Assembly: GCA_020746995.1 (NCBI GenBank)
Contig: JAGPXD010000001.1
Span: forward strand, 6,820,001 to 6,884,000
Reading direction: 5' to 3'
DNA length: 64,000 nucleotides
From: Plectosphaerella cucumerina
Lineage: Eukaryota; Ascomycota; Sordariomycetes; Glomerellales; Plectosphaerellaceae
Shown one piece after another: positions 22,858-33,006 of this stretch. Both the position numbers and the translations under genes were made by a program. The number at the start of each line of letters is the position of its first letter. The first letter of the stretch is position 1. Under the pieces are notes generated by a model. It had not been told where the DNA came from. It saw only the letters and a program-made list of their open reading frames with translations, and made no database searches.

Positions 22858-24105
22858 TTAGAATCCGTTCAACCTGTCGTCAGTCCGAACCTGGAAGTCG
22901 CCATGTTGGAAGATGCCCTGGAGAGCCTTCGCAAGCAGCTCGTACCGCCAGCCAACGGCATTATTGACACGCATCTCTTCGCGGAGCGCATTGAGTTTCT
23001 CCATCCAGATGTTTCGAATCTCCGGGTCCTGCCTAGCCCGCTCCTGAATGCGCAAGAAACCATCGTTGATGCCCTCTTGGTAGATGGAGTTGATGTACCT
23101 CATTTCTTCCTGCTGCAGGGCTCTGTCATACTCCAGCTGTTGCATTGGGTCGACTCGAGGCTCCCTCTTCAGGAGAGTCACGATCGTGCCTGCGTTTTCA
23201 AAGTCCCACACGCGGTACTCCTTACGACCCGTGCTGTAACGCTTGAACCCGAGCACACGCATCAGCGAATGCAAAGTGCGGCCGTGGGTGACAATGTGGC
23301 GACAGAGAGAGTCGCCCTGGAAAAGCTCGTCCAGAGCCCGCTCGAGACGAATGGCAACATTGACAAAAGTCTCGGGCTCGAAAAAGGCCTCGTCCTTCTC
23401 CGTGAACCGGTCCGGAAACAGCGGCGTCACCTCCGCGCCACCGAGGTGTCCTTCGAGTGTATCGATACGTCGACACAGAACCGTCTTGGTGCTACGCGCA
23501 TCCGAGACGTGGAGCTGGCCCGGGCCTTTCCACTCACGCCAGTCGTCGTTGAGCTTGATATCGAGGGAGAAGTGGTAGTTTCCTCCGGAGTATGCGGCTG
23601 TCTGCACGCAACGCCACAGCGGGCTACAGTGCACGATGCTGGGCAGACCAAAGGCCGCAGCCTCGGAGTCTAGCATCTGGTTTCCGAGCCTCATGGCCTG
23701 CTCCACGCCCTTGGCGCTCAGACTTGGGTCTCGATCGGCTTCGAAATGATCGGCGGCAGCGGCGGACTCGGCCTTACCGAGCACGTCGGCCTTGACGTTG
23801 TGGTCGGACTCGGCATGGCGTGTGATGTACACCAAGCGACAGCATTCTGGTCCACCATTCCTGTTGATCAGGGCCTCAAGTGCCCGCTTATGGCCGTCTT
23901 GTCCCGGGAATGGTCGCAAATCTGGCTTCAGAAAGTTGTCGTCGGTATGGATGGCATACGTACCATCAACGCTGCCGGGGTTATGCTCCGGTACGAGCCG
24001 TTCAAGGTCGAGAAACTCGCTGACTACGGTATACTTGTACGGCCTAATCTCCACCGGGATGGGCCTGGGGGCGTATAGAAAGGGCATCTTACCAAGAAAG
24101 CCCAA
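22858..24105 (-). CDS. Histidine phosphatase superfamily (phosphoglycerate-mutase-like) protein
   Basis: A single-exon ORF of 415 residues. The catalytic motif of the superfamily is present as LVYITRHAESDHNV (Arg96, His97), with Ala instead of the usual Gly after the His. The second catalytic His is in HIVTHGRTLHSL. The conserved Arg/Glu elements LSAKGVEQAMRLG and VHCSPLWRCVQTA sit between them. Together these predict a phosphohydrolase or mutase acting through a phosphohistidine, but the substrate is unknown. The N-terminal about 80 residues and the helical C-terminal about 110 residues (EYDRALQQEEMRYINSIYQE) extend beyond the core, which is longer than plain phosphoglycerate mutases. Its 3' end converges on the macro-domain gene 273 nt away. 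Confidence 0.85.
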   Translation of the reverse strand: MGFLGKMPFLYAPRPIPVEIRPYKYTVVSEFLDLERLVPEHNPGSVDGTYAIHTDDNFLKPDLRPFPGQDGHKRALEALINRNGGPECCRLVYITRHAESDHNVKADVLGKAESAAAADHFEADRDPSLSAKGVEQAMRLGNQMLDSEAAAFGLPSIVHCSPLWRCVQTAAYSGGNYHFSLDIKLNDDWREWKGPGQLHVSDARSTKTVLCRRIDTLEGHLGGAEVTPLFPDRFTEKDEAFFEPETFVNVAIRLERALDELFQGDSLCRHIVTHGRTLHSLMRVLGFKRYSTGRKEYRVWDFENAGTIVTLLKREPRVDPMQQLEYDRALQQEEMRYINSIYQEGINDGFLRIQERARQDPEIRNIWMEKLNALREEMRVNNAVGWRYELLAKALQGIFQHGDFQVRTDDRLNGF

Positions 24106-24899
24106 GCAAAGTCGTCTGTTGAGTGAGGTGTAGAATATGGGTGAGTTGGCGAGCGATCGGGAAGCTCGGGGTGTTCTTGATGTCGGGTTCTTGAGGTTTA
24201 GGTCGAAGAGAGTACAAACTCCGAGACCACGGCGATTATTTATCTCCTACTCGCACGAGTTCCATTCACTTTCTGTGCTTGTACCAGTGTTGAACAGCTC
24301 CCACAGGACCGGTGACATGGCTTGATGGCTCGGTTAGCTCGTGCTGGTGGCATGGGAATGCCTCGTGCCACCGATTCACTATCTAGTGTTCTGCAGCCGG
24401 TGAGGGATGGCATGACAGCTGTATTGTGACACAAATGCAGCTGCCTTGAAGCAAGCCCTTGTTCTTCGGCGAATTCCTTCTTAAAGGGGCCAATTCCATT
24501 GTGTGGGCGTTGTGCCATCACAAAGCCACTGGCTTTGGGGGCGTTGGGCTGCCCTGTGCTTGACCACATGACAGTGAATTGTGAGATGTCTGGGTACTTC
24601 CGCGAATAATTTTGTGCAAGGATGAGCTGTAGATCTCTGTTCACGGAGAGATATGTGTTGTAATCTCCATCCATCGGCCAAGCTTGGCCGACAGGTTTGG
24701 ATTTTTCACACTCTGCTGGACACTGAGATCTTCCCCCAACAGCAGCGGATGCGACACTCTCGAAGTCACTTTTCCAATAATGTGTGGCTAGAAAGCCACA
24801 AGACAATCTGGAACACACTGTTGTTTCATTCTTGGTCTATCTAGGTACTTCACTGCACAAAAAGAATTGACTCCCTGAAGTGACATAGTTACTTTGTGT
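24106..24899. other. Intergenic region
   Basis: About 800 nt between the start of the histidine phosphatase gene and the 3' end of the GMC oxidoreductase gene. A 192-codon minus-strand ORF here has no recognisable features and I do not call it. A CTAGGTACTT element lies near 24841. Confidence 0.45.
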
Positions 24900-26617
24900 C
24901 TACTGCTCCTTTCCCGACAAGATTGCCGCAGCCTGCTCGGCCAAGGCGTAGACAGGAGCCATCAAGTGCGTCGAGAGAGCCACAGGAATGACGGATGAGT
25001 CGACGACATAGAGGTTCTCAAAGCCACTGACTTTGAGACCCGAATCCACCACCTTTCCCATCGAACAGCCACCGTGAGGGTGCCAGGACGTGACAGCACC
25101 ATTTGCAATTCTCTCGTCCAGATATTCATCCGATGAGTCAAGCCTGATCGGGTCAACATTATCCGGAGCAGTCTCGCCCTCGATGTACTCCTTGCCAAAC
25201 TCGGTATCGAGCATAAGCTTGGCCATGGAGCGGAGTCCATCGCGGTACACGTATCTGTCGACTTCTGTGTCGAGGTAGTTGGGCGAGATCACGGGCGGAT
25301 CGCTTGCCTTTGCAGATCGAAGGCCGATGCTGCCTCGCGAGGTGGGCAGCAGGGAGATGACTGCCGTGTTGAGATGGGAGCCATCCATAGGGATGACTGG
25401 GTTTGCAGGGCTGAATGCGAGGTAGATGACGAGCAGCTCGTTGAAGCTCCTGTCGTGCTTCAGCAGTCTGTGAGAGGCTGTCGGGGTAGCACCTTCGTCC
25501 TTGGAAATTGCCTCTGAGAGTTTCTCCTTGCCTACGGTGGCGCAGGTCACCCAGTCGATCGGGATTCCCATACCGAACTGGGGCTGCTGGAAGAGCGGGT
25601 TGCTGGAGCCGAGGGCATACCCTTTCTCGGGGTTTCTCAGCTTCCAGAATTGGAAGAAGACGAGGTGATCTCCGAGATTCTTGCCGACTTCGGGAAGGTC
25701 AACCTTGACTTCGATGTCGTGCGCTTCGAGCTCCTTCTTGGCTCCGATACCAGACAGCATGAGGAGCTTCGGAGACTGGAAGGCGCCGGCGCAAGAAATG
25801 ACGTTCTTTGCCTTGACCTCTTCGCCGCTGGCGAGCAGGACTCCGGTGGCCCTCAGCCCAGTCCCATTGACGCCTGGCTCGGACAAGATCTTCTCGACCA
25901 GCGTGTCAACGAGGATAGTGACACCGTCCATCGGATAAGCAGCTGTCGGGATCTGCCTCTTGCCAACGACGCGAGCCTCGACCGAAGTTGCGTAACCGAG
26001 ATTGTCCCCAGAGAAGCCATCGAGGTGCGGAAGAGGCTTGATGCCGATAGATTCCAATCCCTTCTGGGCAAGTGCGTCGCGGAGCGGGAAATCGCGGCCT
26101 GTCGACTTTGAAGTCGCGACTTGGATGGGACCGGAGTAGCCGTGCACATCCGAGTTCTCCTTGGTGGGCCAAGTCTCCGACATCTTCATGTACGGGAGCT
26201 GGTTGTTGAACCTCCAGCGGTCGTCGCCAACCATGTCGGCCCAGTCGTCATATTCGTGGGCCGAGCCGCGAACCCATCCGGCTGGAGACACTGTCAGAGC
26301 TGCTGCAACATGCCTGAAGAACGCGGCTTACCCATGTTGATGGCAGCGCTGCCTCCGAGACCTTTGCCTTGTCCGATGACAGTCTCACGGTTCTGAAACC
26401 CGGGGATGGGCTCCGTCTTGAAATTCCAGTCGAGGTCTCCGCCGACAGGATTGGCATTTGCATAGAGGATGTCTTCGCGTGAGCGAGTGTCGCTGCCTGC
26501 CTCGAGTAGAAGGATGTTGAGCGACTGGTCGTACTGTCGAAGTCGACTCGCGAGGACAGAGCCAGCCACTCCGGCGCCGACGACAACATAGTCCCAGATG
26601 ATATCGGTAGCTGCCAT
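24900..26617 (-). CDS. GMC-family FAD oxidoreductase
   Basis: Oxidises an alcohol or sugar hydroxyl with FAD (glucose-methanol-choline family). Exons 26332-26617 and 24900-26281 join across intron 26282-26331 (GTAAGC...CAG) in phase, 555 residues. The dinucleotide fold is DYVVVGAGVAGSVLASRL (Gly14, Gly16, Gly19). The GMC signature region is GQGKGLGGSAAINM and the second is CAGAFQSPKLLMLSGIG. The catalytic His is in TSWHPHGGCSMG, and a second His lies in LSTHLMAPVYALAEQAA. There is no signal peptide, so it is probably intracellular. Substrate cannot be inferred; choline dehydrogenase-like and aryl-alcohol-type enzymes share this layout. Starts with the accessory gene block that runs to the right end. 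Confidence 0.93.
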
Positions 26618-27360
26618 TTTGCGTCGATGAGATCGCAACTTGTATCTGATTGTGGCTGATGGGGAGCAGGTGCAGCCAAAGAGTGAACGAGATGGTGATA
26701 TTTTGTAGCCCCCGACCGGGCATTCGAAGATACGCGTATTGCGATTTGGACCCCTGCCACCATAGTATCTGTCTGCAACCTACAATTCGGACATTGATTG
26801 GCAGACAATCTTTTGCTGACGGTCACGAGTAGAGGGGCGAATAGGACGCACTTCATGCTTGATGCTGACAGCATCGCGGAAAGAACAACATCCGCTGCGG
26901 GCATTCCTCTAAAGGGCACGACAAAAGGGACCCGTCGACGCGTTTTTACTCAGCTGCCTGATGCTTCAACTCGCTGCTGGATGGCTTTACGAACTGTCCA
27001 ATCCCGTTTTCATACAGATGTCAGATGTGGCAAGGCAAGACGGCGAAAGGCACCAATTCGTGAATGCAAGCCAGGGTGGTGCCCAGGGGAAGCAAGGCAA
27101 GTAAGCTTACATCTGGAATCACGAAGAGGCACATCCTAAATTCTCATTGGCTAGTGTTTACGATCGATACTGCAGCAGAGAAGGCGAGGCGTTTGTGAAT
27201 GGCAAGGGATTCAGGGGTTGTCCCAGTGCTACATTAGAACACGACCTCAATCGTCAAGGACCACCACCACTTCACGCGAGCAAAATGAGCGACTTTGACG
27301 CGAACCATTGAGGGTCCCTTTGAAGAGGCCTAATATTACATGAGCCCGGTAAACCTATTC
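26618..27360. other. Intergenic region upstream of the GMC oxidoreductase gene
   Basis: About 740 nt. Probably holds the promoter of the GMC gene and the 3' UTR of the neighbouring secreted-protein gene. No supported ORF or RNA gene. Confidence 0.4.
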
Positions 27361-28383
27361 TTACAAAACCAGAGCCATGAGAACTCCGAGAACACACGCC
27401 GTTAGGGAAGCAGACATGTTGGCGCCCGCATTGCCTCCATCATCGTCTTCGTCATCATTTCCGTTGCCATCACCATCATTGTCCCCGCTCAAATCATTCT
27501 CGCCGCCGATCGCGTTGAGCGCCTTGGGGCAGACCAGACTCTGCGACACAACTACCTGGCTTGAATCAGTCGCGTTGCGCACCCAAGAAATGACCATGAA
27601 GTCGGTGTACCGCGTGACGCGGTCGATGGTGCGGTTCCGATTGTCGCCACGGGGATAGGTGTCCGTTGCGACGGAGGCGAGTTGCGATCCGCTGAGCCAG
27701 TCAATGTCGTCTACATCCTCGCCATCCCAGGTGCTGTAGCGGCCAGAGAGCGGTATTACGGCCCCGGTGCCCTCGTAATCGCACTCGGCGGGAACGTTGG
27801 CGACAGTGCAGCCGACTTCGTAGGCAGCTGTGTTGCGCCGCTGCTCCAGGGCCCTGATGCACTCGTCGCTGAAGACGCTGCGGCAGGATCCGTCGTCTGT
27901 CGCGATGTCGTCTCTTTTCTGGAGAGGGGTAAACGAGAATGAGCTCACGCAGACACGCCAGCGTGGGTCTAGGAGAGAAACCACGTCGCTGTCGTCTGAG
28001 TCGTTTCGAGCGGGTTCGACCAGGCTCTCCGGGGGGTTGGGGCGGACGAGGGAGCCGGCAAAGTCGGTGTACGGACGTTGAGCGCCTAGGACATCCTGGC
28101 CTGGGATCTCTGTGCGTACAGACAGGGTGATTGTCCAGCCGTCAATTCTTCCCATGTCGTCTGGCGAGGAGATATTGTAGCCGTTGATGGGGAACACTAT
28201 TTCGAGGTCCGGCTCATCCATGATGGAGGCCCAATCCTCGGATGAGATGTTCCATGGTCCTGCTGGACCATTGGTCTGAGAGATTCCTTCTGTACTCCAC
28301 TGTCTTGTGACGATGGGAGAAGAGTCAATGGCAGCTGCAAGAGGCAACAGCGAAAGACAGGAGAAGGGAGAAAGTGGCTTCAT
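27361..28383 (-). CDS. Secreted GPI-anchored protein of unknown function
   Basis: Single exon. I chose ATG 28383 because it gives a clean signal peptide (MKPLSPFSCLSLLPLAAA); an in-frame ATG at 28566 would hide it behind 61 unlikely residues. The mature protein (340 residues in all) has several N-glycosylation sites and cysteines in VCVSSF, GSCRSVF, DECIRAL, VGCTV and ECDYEG. An Asp/Gly/Asn-rich spacer near 27430-27500 follows. The C-terminus is a hydrophobic tail (SLTACVLGVLMALVL) expected of a GPI signal. No domain is recognised. The acidic spacer before the tail is typical of wall-attached proteins. Confidence 0.8.
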   Translation of the reverse strand: MKPLSPFSCLSLLPLAAAIDSSPIVTRQWSTEGISQTNGPAGPWNISSEDWASIMDEPDLEIVFPINGYNISSPDDMGRIDGWTITLSVRTEIPGQDVLGAQRPYTDFAGSLVRPNPPESLVEPARNDSDDSDVVSLLDPRWRVCVSSFSFTPLQKRDDIATDDGSCRSVFSDECIRALEQRRNTAAYEVGCTVANVPAECDYEGTGAVIPLSGRYSTWDGEDVDDIDWLSGSQLASVATDTYPRGDNRNRTIDRVTRYTDFMVISWVRNATDSSQVVVSQSLVCPKALNAIGGENDLSGDNDGDGNGNDDEDDDGGNAGANMSASLTACVLGVLMALVL

Positions 28384-29096
28384 GGTGACAGGCGTGATTT
28401 GGGCCGTAGTATCTTGTCGAAAGAGCTGAGCTGGGTTCGTCCAGGGCATGCTGTTATTTACGTTCCTCTCCGTTTGCCCCTGCACTGTTGGGGCTCTGTG
28501 AGACAACTGTACTTGATCGACAGCCATTGCCCTCTGCTCTGGAACATTCGCCGCGGCATTCGTCATGCCTGCTCAAGCCGCTGCACAATCTCGATGGCCT
28601 GCCAGCCTGCACTTTTGGGCGATGCTCCTAGACCAAAGGAGCCGCCAAGATCTGGGCACACGGCAGTCACACAGCAAACGCACCATGCCAATGCGGGGAG
28701 AAAACGCTACAGGGCATGATCGACACTAAAAGCCCCCGGAGCTTCGGAGGATAAATACCAGTGGCCGCCCCCTGAATCCGCGGGAACATGCGAGGGGCGT
28801 TGCGTCCGCAGGCTCATACGACAACGCACAGCCAGGGACAAGCATTGGCAATAATCCTTTTGCTACCATTCATGGTTGTAATAGGCAAGAGACTATGTAC
28901 ATGACAGAAATACACTCCCGCATCTCCGACGGGCAATAACGCATGTTCCGGAGATTCGGTTCAGGGAGGGAGCGGCCTTGCTTGCCTGGCGTGGCTGGAC
29001 GGCGGACTCCTCAGACCATGGTGGTGACTTGTCGCCTGGTGAGACTTGTAGGGCTGATACACCTGCGCCGGCGTGTTCAAATAGTATCCTCTGCTT
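28384..29096. other. Intergenic region
   Basis: About 710 nt between the start of the secreted-protein gene and the 3' end of the GH5 gene. No supported coding or RNA gene. Confidence 0.4.
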
Positions 29097-30119
29097 TCAG
29101 CAAGCATTGCGGCCCCAAGCGTAGAAGAGACGCCCCGAACCGGAAGCGCTGGGCGTGGTCAGGGTCAAGTCGGTACCAGTGCCCACCATTTTCTGAATCG
29201 CATAATGGTCATCCTGTTGACCTGCGGTGATCTTGCCCCCGAGTGCCGGCCAGTAAGTTGAGCCAATACTCTTCTCGCGCATGAGTTCGGTCACGGCGTG
29301 GAAGTACCGAACAAAGTTTTCGCTGCTGTCGGGGTTGTTGTAGTCGAAGCCCTTGTCCATCGGCGCGCCAAACTCGGTTGTGACAACTCGCGAGGCGCAA
29401 GTCGAATCACCCACACCATCCTGATAGACCTTGAGCCAGCCATCGTAGGTAGTCACGTCCCTGCGCATGAATTCGTAAACGTGATGGGATAGCAAGGTCC
29501 CGTCGAAGCGGCTGTCGGCGCAGATTGGCCTGGCGTCCTGGGAGTAACCAGTGCCGCCGATGAGAACTCGCTCTTTGGGGATGAATGGGTATCTCTCAAG
29601 CCAACCGGCGGCAACATCTTTCCAAGCCGCGGCGGTGTAGCCGTGGGGTTCGTTCATCGGCTCGAAATGGATCAGGCTGTCGTTGCCGTACTTGTCGACC
29701 ACGATATCCCACATCTGGTTCCAGGCGTTCAAGTCAACAATCTTGCCTGCCGAAGCAGCGCCATCCTCCCAATAAGCCAGAATGACTTTGAAGCCGTGGT
29801 CGGAGGCTACATCGATGACGCCGGAGTAGGCATCCCACCAAGTAGATTCAGCAGTGTGTGTGTTGACTGGTAGCCGAATGGTGTTGATGCCGAGGTTGTC
29901 CTCAAACCCAGTGTAGATGACGTCGGCTTTGGCACTGACAGTCTCGTAGTCGTCGGTTTCATCCAATCCGTGGAGAACGAGGATGTCTTCAACAAAGTTG
30001 TCTCCGAGAACAGCCCAGTTCACACCCTGGAAATGCCTGGTGTTGGCGCTGGCTAACGAAGCAACAGCCAACGAGGCTAGCCCGCTGATGAGGAGACGGT
30101 TGGAAGAGATAGTCGGCAT
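29097..30119 (-). CDS. Secreted glycoside hydrolase family 5 enzyme
   Basis: Single exon; ATG 30119 gives a signal peptide (ISGLASLAVASLASA) and 340 residues. The family 5 catalytic pair is visible: acid/base Glu157 in FEPMNEPHGY and nucleophile Glu249 in VVTTEFGAP. They sit on a (beta/alpha)8 pattern that starts FQGVNWAVL and includes the Arg of INTIRLPVN. GH5 enzymes cut beta-linked polysaccharides such as cellulose, mannan or beta-glucan. The subfamily and substrate cannot be read from the motifs alone. No cellulose-binding module is present. It lies next to a sugar porter gene on the opposite strand, a sensible pairing of extracellular release and uptake, although this is inference from position only. 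Confidence 0.9.
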   Translation of the reverse strand: MPTISSNRLLISGLASLAVASLASANTRHFQGVNWAVLGDNFVEDILVLHGLDETDDYETVSAKADVIYTGFEDNLGINTIRLPVNTHTAESTWWDAYSGVIDVASDHGFKVILAYWEDGAASAGKIVDLNAWNQMWDIVVDKYGNDSLIHFEPMNEPHGYTAAAWKDVAAGWLERYPFIPKERVLIGGTGYSQDARPICADSRFDGTLLSHHVYEFMRRDVTTYDGWLKVYQDGVGDSTCASRVVTTEFGAPMDKGFDYNNPDSSENFVRYFHAVTELMREKSIGSTYWPALGGKITAGQQDDHYAIQKMVGTGTDLTLTTPSASGSGRLFYAWGRNAC

Positions 30120-31060
30120 AATGTTGATTGATCTTTGAGGGAATGGTGTCAAAGTCCGAGCTCCTCTGTCCAGTACGGTAGACCACGGCATTCATAATCA
30201 GGACTACCTACTCAATTAATACATGACAATCACCCCTTCGAAGGACGCTAGGCATCGGGTATCGGGACGTGACTCTATCCGACCTTCTTTTCGGACCGCT
30301 GTAAGTAGCCCCGACAAATGGGCCGGATTCATATGTAGGGTATGAGCAGATCCATTTTGAATGGGCGGTTCCTACCGAGGCTTCTGAGTTTGCCAATCGA
30401 TGGGGAAACTACCTACACCGTAACCCCATGTTCCCTCCGCTCCCCACCACCTGTCCCCACGGGGGAGCTCTGAGAGTGTGGCACACACCCGCCTCCCCCT
30501 CCTTTCCTTCAAGCAGGCTGGCTGGCTTGGCTGGTAATGGAGCTCGGTCACTGAACGGCCGATCGGGCGCGGCGATCCACCGGCGCCCGACGTGAAGACG
30601 CCCGTGTACCAGTATCTGGGGCAGTCAAACGCGGGGAAACTCCATCGTACTGGCTCGAGGTAAATTGGCAAATTGGATAACCAATGTTAACGATGCGATG
30701 CTACGCGCCTTTCCTCTTTTGGATCGTCCCAACGAGGTGGCATTGGATCCAATGTCAGTCTAACCTCTTTCAAATGCCAGGCCGCAGATCATTATCATCA
30801 TGGTCGAACGATGTGAGCGTCGGGCTATTGTCGTGCGTCGAATCGCCCGACGCCCGCCAGCCCGGTTTGGCAGACCTGGGGTCAACCCCAGATCCACGCG
30901 CTCTCTGTGGACCAGCCATGCGCACCAATCGCCCAGTCGGCCGATACCCCGGGACGAGAATCGTTCGAGAATTTATTAAAACAATCCCTCAGCGTCTTCA
31001 TCCGTCGCTCTCCCTCCTGCTCCATGCCACTTCGCTCGATCCATCAACCCACGAGTCATC
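30120..31060. promoter_or_regulatory. Divergent promoter region between GH5 and sugar porter genes
   Basis: About 940 nt between head-to-head genes, so a shared regulatory region is plausible. C/T-rich sequence precedes the sugar porter ATG. No binding site is claimed. Small ORFs inside lack coding character. Confidence 0.45.
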
Positions 31061-32834
31061 ATGGCGGGCGCTCACAACAAGAACGCCCAGACGGGCTCCG
31101 CGGACCCCATGATCCAGAAGATCGCGCAGGAAGATCCGATTCCGTGGTACAAGAAGCCCAACCTGCGCTACCTCTACATCTTGCTGTTTCCGACCTGTAT
31201 GGCCATGGAGTTGACCTCGGGTTTCGACGGCCAAATGGTCAACGCTCTCCAAATCGTGCCCGCGTGGGTAGATTGTACGCGACAAAGTTCACAATTTGCG
31301 AGTGAACCAAGCTGACACGGAGCCAGATTTTGCTGATGGACCCGACGGCAAATTAAGCGGCACAATGAGAGGTCTCATTGCCTCTGTGTACTGGATCGGC
31401 GGTGCCCTCGCTTTCCCCTTCATCGGCATCATCAACGACAGGTTCGGTAGACGTTGGTCCATCTTTGTATGCTCGGCCATCATGATTGCCGGCGCCATCC
31501 TCCAAGGCTTCTCTGTCAATGGTTTGTACACCTCTTCTCGAATGCTTCTTTGTCCAATATCGAGACTGACTCTGTTTTCCTACTAGTTGGCATGTACATC
31601 GTCTCCAGGATCATACTGGGCTTTGGCTTTGCGCCTGCCTCCGTGTCAGCTGCAGCACTGCTCGGAGAGCTAGGCTACCCTAAGGAAAGGCCCTTCCTTA
31701 CCACATTCATGGCCATCTCTCTTTATCCCGGCATGATCCTAGCTGCCGGCATCTGCTTCGGCACGAACAACATCCCGGGAAACAACTCGTGGAGAATCCC
31801 TTCATGGCTTCAGGCCGTGCCCTCCCTAATCCAGCTAGTCCTTTGCCTCTTCATCCCCGAGAGTCCGCGATGGCTTATTGCCCACGACCGCCACGACGAA
31901 GCCTACGCTATCCTCGCAACATACCATGCTGAGGGTGACACGGAATCCGACTTTGTCAAAGCCGAATTTGCTCATATGCGTACCACGATTGAGCTCGAAA
32001 TGAGCTTCTCAAAGCGATCCTACCTCGATCTACTTCGCACCAGTGGCATGCGTCGCCGTACTCTGGTCGCAGTTGGCGTCGGCTTCTTCAAGCAGTGTTC
32101 CGGCAACACCCTCGTCTCTTACTTCCTCAGCCAGATCCTCGACATGATTGGTATCACCAATTCCACCACAAAGCAGACAATCAACCTATCGCTCTCATGC
32201 TTTAGCTTGGTTTGCGCTGTGCCCATCGTCATGTACTGCGTCGACATGAGTCGCGTCAAGACCGCATATATCAGCTCGACTGGTATGCTGCTTGTGTTTG
32301 TAGCGTGGACTATCGCCATGCAGCAATCCTTGGAGGCCACGGATCGGGGCAACGTCAACAATGCGGCCAACATGGCTGTAATGGTGTTCATCTTCTTGTA
32401 CAAGCCGATGTACCAGATCTTCTACAACGCCATGGTTTTCAGTCAGTGCCCTCGCTCCCCCATCATGCATTTCCAACCGCCATACTAACAATCGAATAGC
32501 CTACATGGTTGAAATCTGGCCCTACGCTGAACGCTCACGTGGCCTTGCTGTCCACAAAGTTGTCACCGTTCTTGCCGCGGCAGCGTCGACATTCATCAAC
32601 CCTATTGGACTGGACAACATCGGGTGGTACTTCTTCCTTGTGTACATTTTCATCCTCGCTGGTGAGATCGTCTTTGTGTACTTCTTCTTTCCAGAGACAC
32701 ACGGAAGGACGCTCGAGGAACTTGCTTTCCTATTCGAGGACAAGTCTCTCGCGGAGGCTGCGAACGATGCCGCTGCCGCGGCCGTCAAGGGGAATGTCGA
32801 TCATGTGGAGGAATCCGGTCGGGCCAAGGTATAA
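31061..32834 (+). CDS. MFS sugar porter 1
   Basis: A plasma-membrane proton-coupled sugar transporter of the major facilitator superfamily. Exons 31061-31274, 31327-31521, 31587-32441 and 32500-32834 keep phase and give 532 residues. Hallmarks are the loop motif NDRFGRR between helices 2 and 3, PESPRWL after helix 6, and FFPETHGRTLEELAFLF at the end of helix 12. The GFDGQMVN start of helix 1 and the W-VDYF segment (created by the first splice) resemble the lactose/hexose permease branch. Other introns are 31522-31586 and 32442-32499. The hydrophilic C-tail is Ala/Asp/Glu-rich. Substrate is not predictable. Confidence 0.93.
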
Positions 32835-33006
32835 ACAGCATGGCATCATAACACCTGCTCTGGACTATGTACTGCGTTGGACTACGTCTAGTCAACAGGG
32901 TCGATTGCTGTACCTTTGTATGCCTATCTAGATGCTCGAACTTGATTTCATACAGACGCCGATTTTGAGCCTGTTGAAGCATGCGCGATCAGACCGGCGT
33001 TCCCTC

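Noticed and set aside
24240..24818. 192-codon minus-strand ORF between two genes
   Set aside because: Composition is irregular, no domain or targeting signal, and it overlaps the promoter of the histidine phosphatase gene; kept out for lack of support.
28384..28566. Upstream start for the secreted protein at 28566
   Set aside because: It would place 61 residues before a clear signal peptide.
30120..30191. Upstream start for the GH5 enzyme at 30191
   Set aside because: Adds 24 residues before a good signal peptide.
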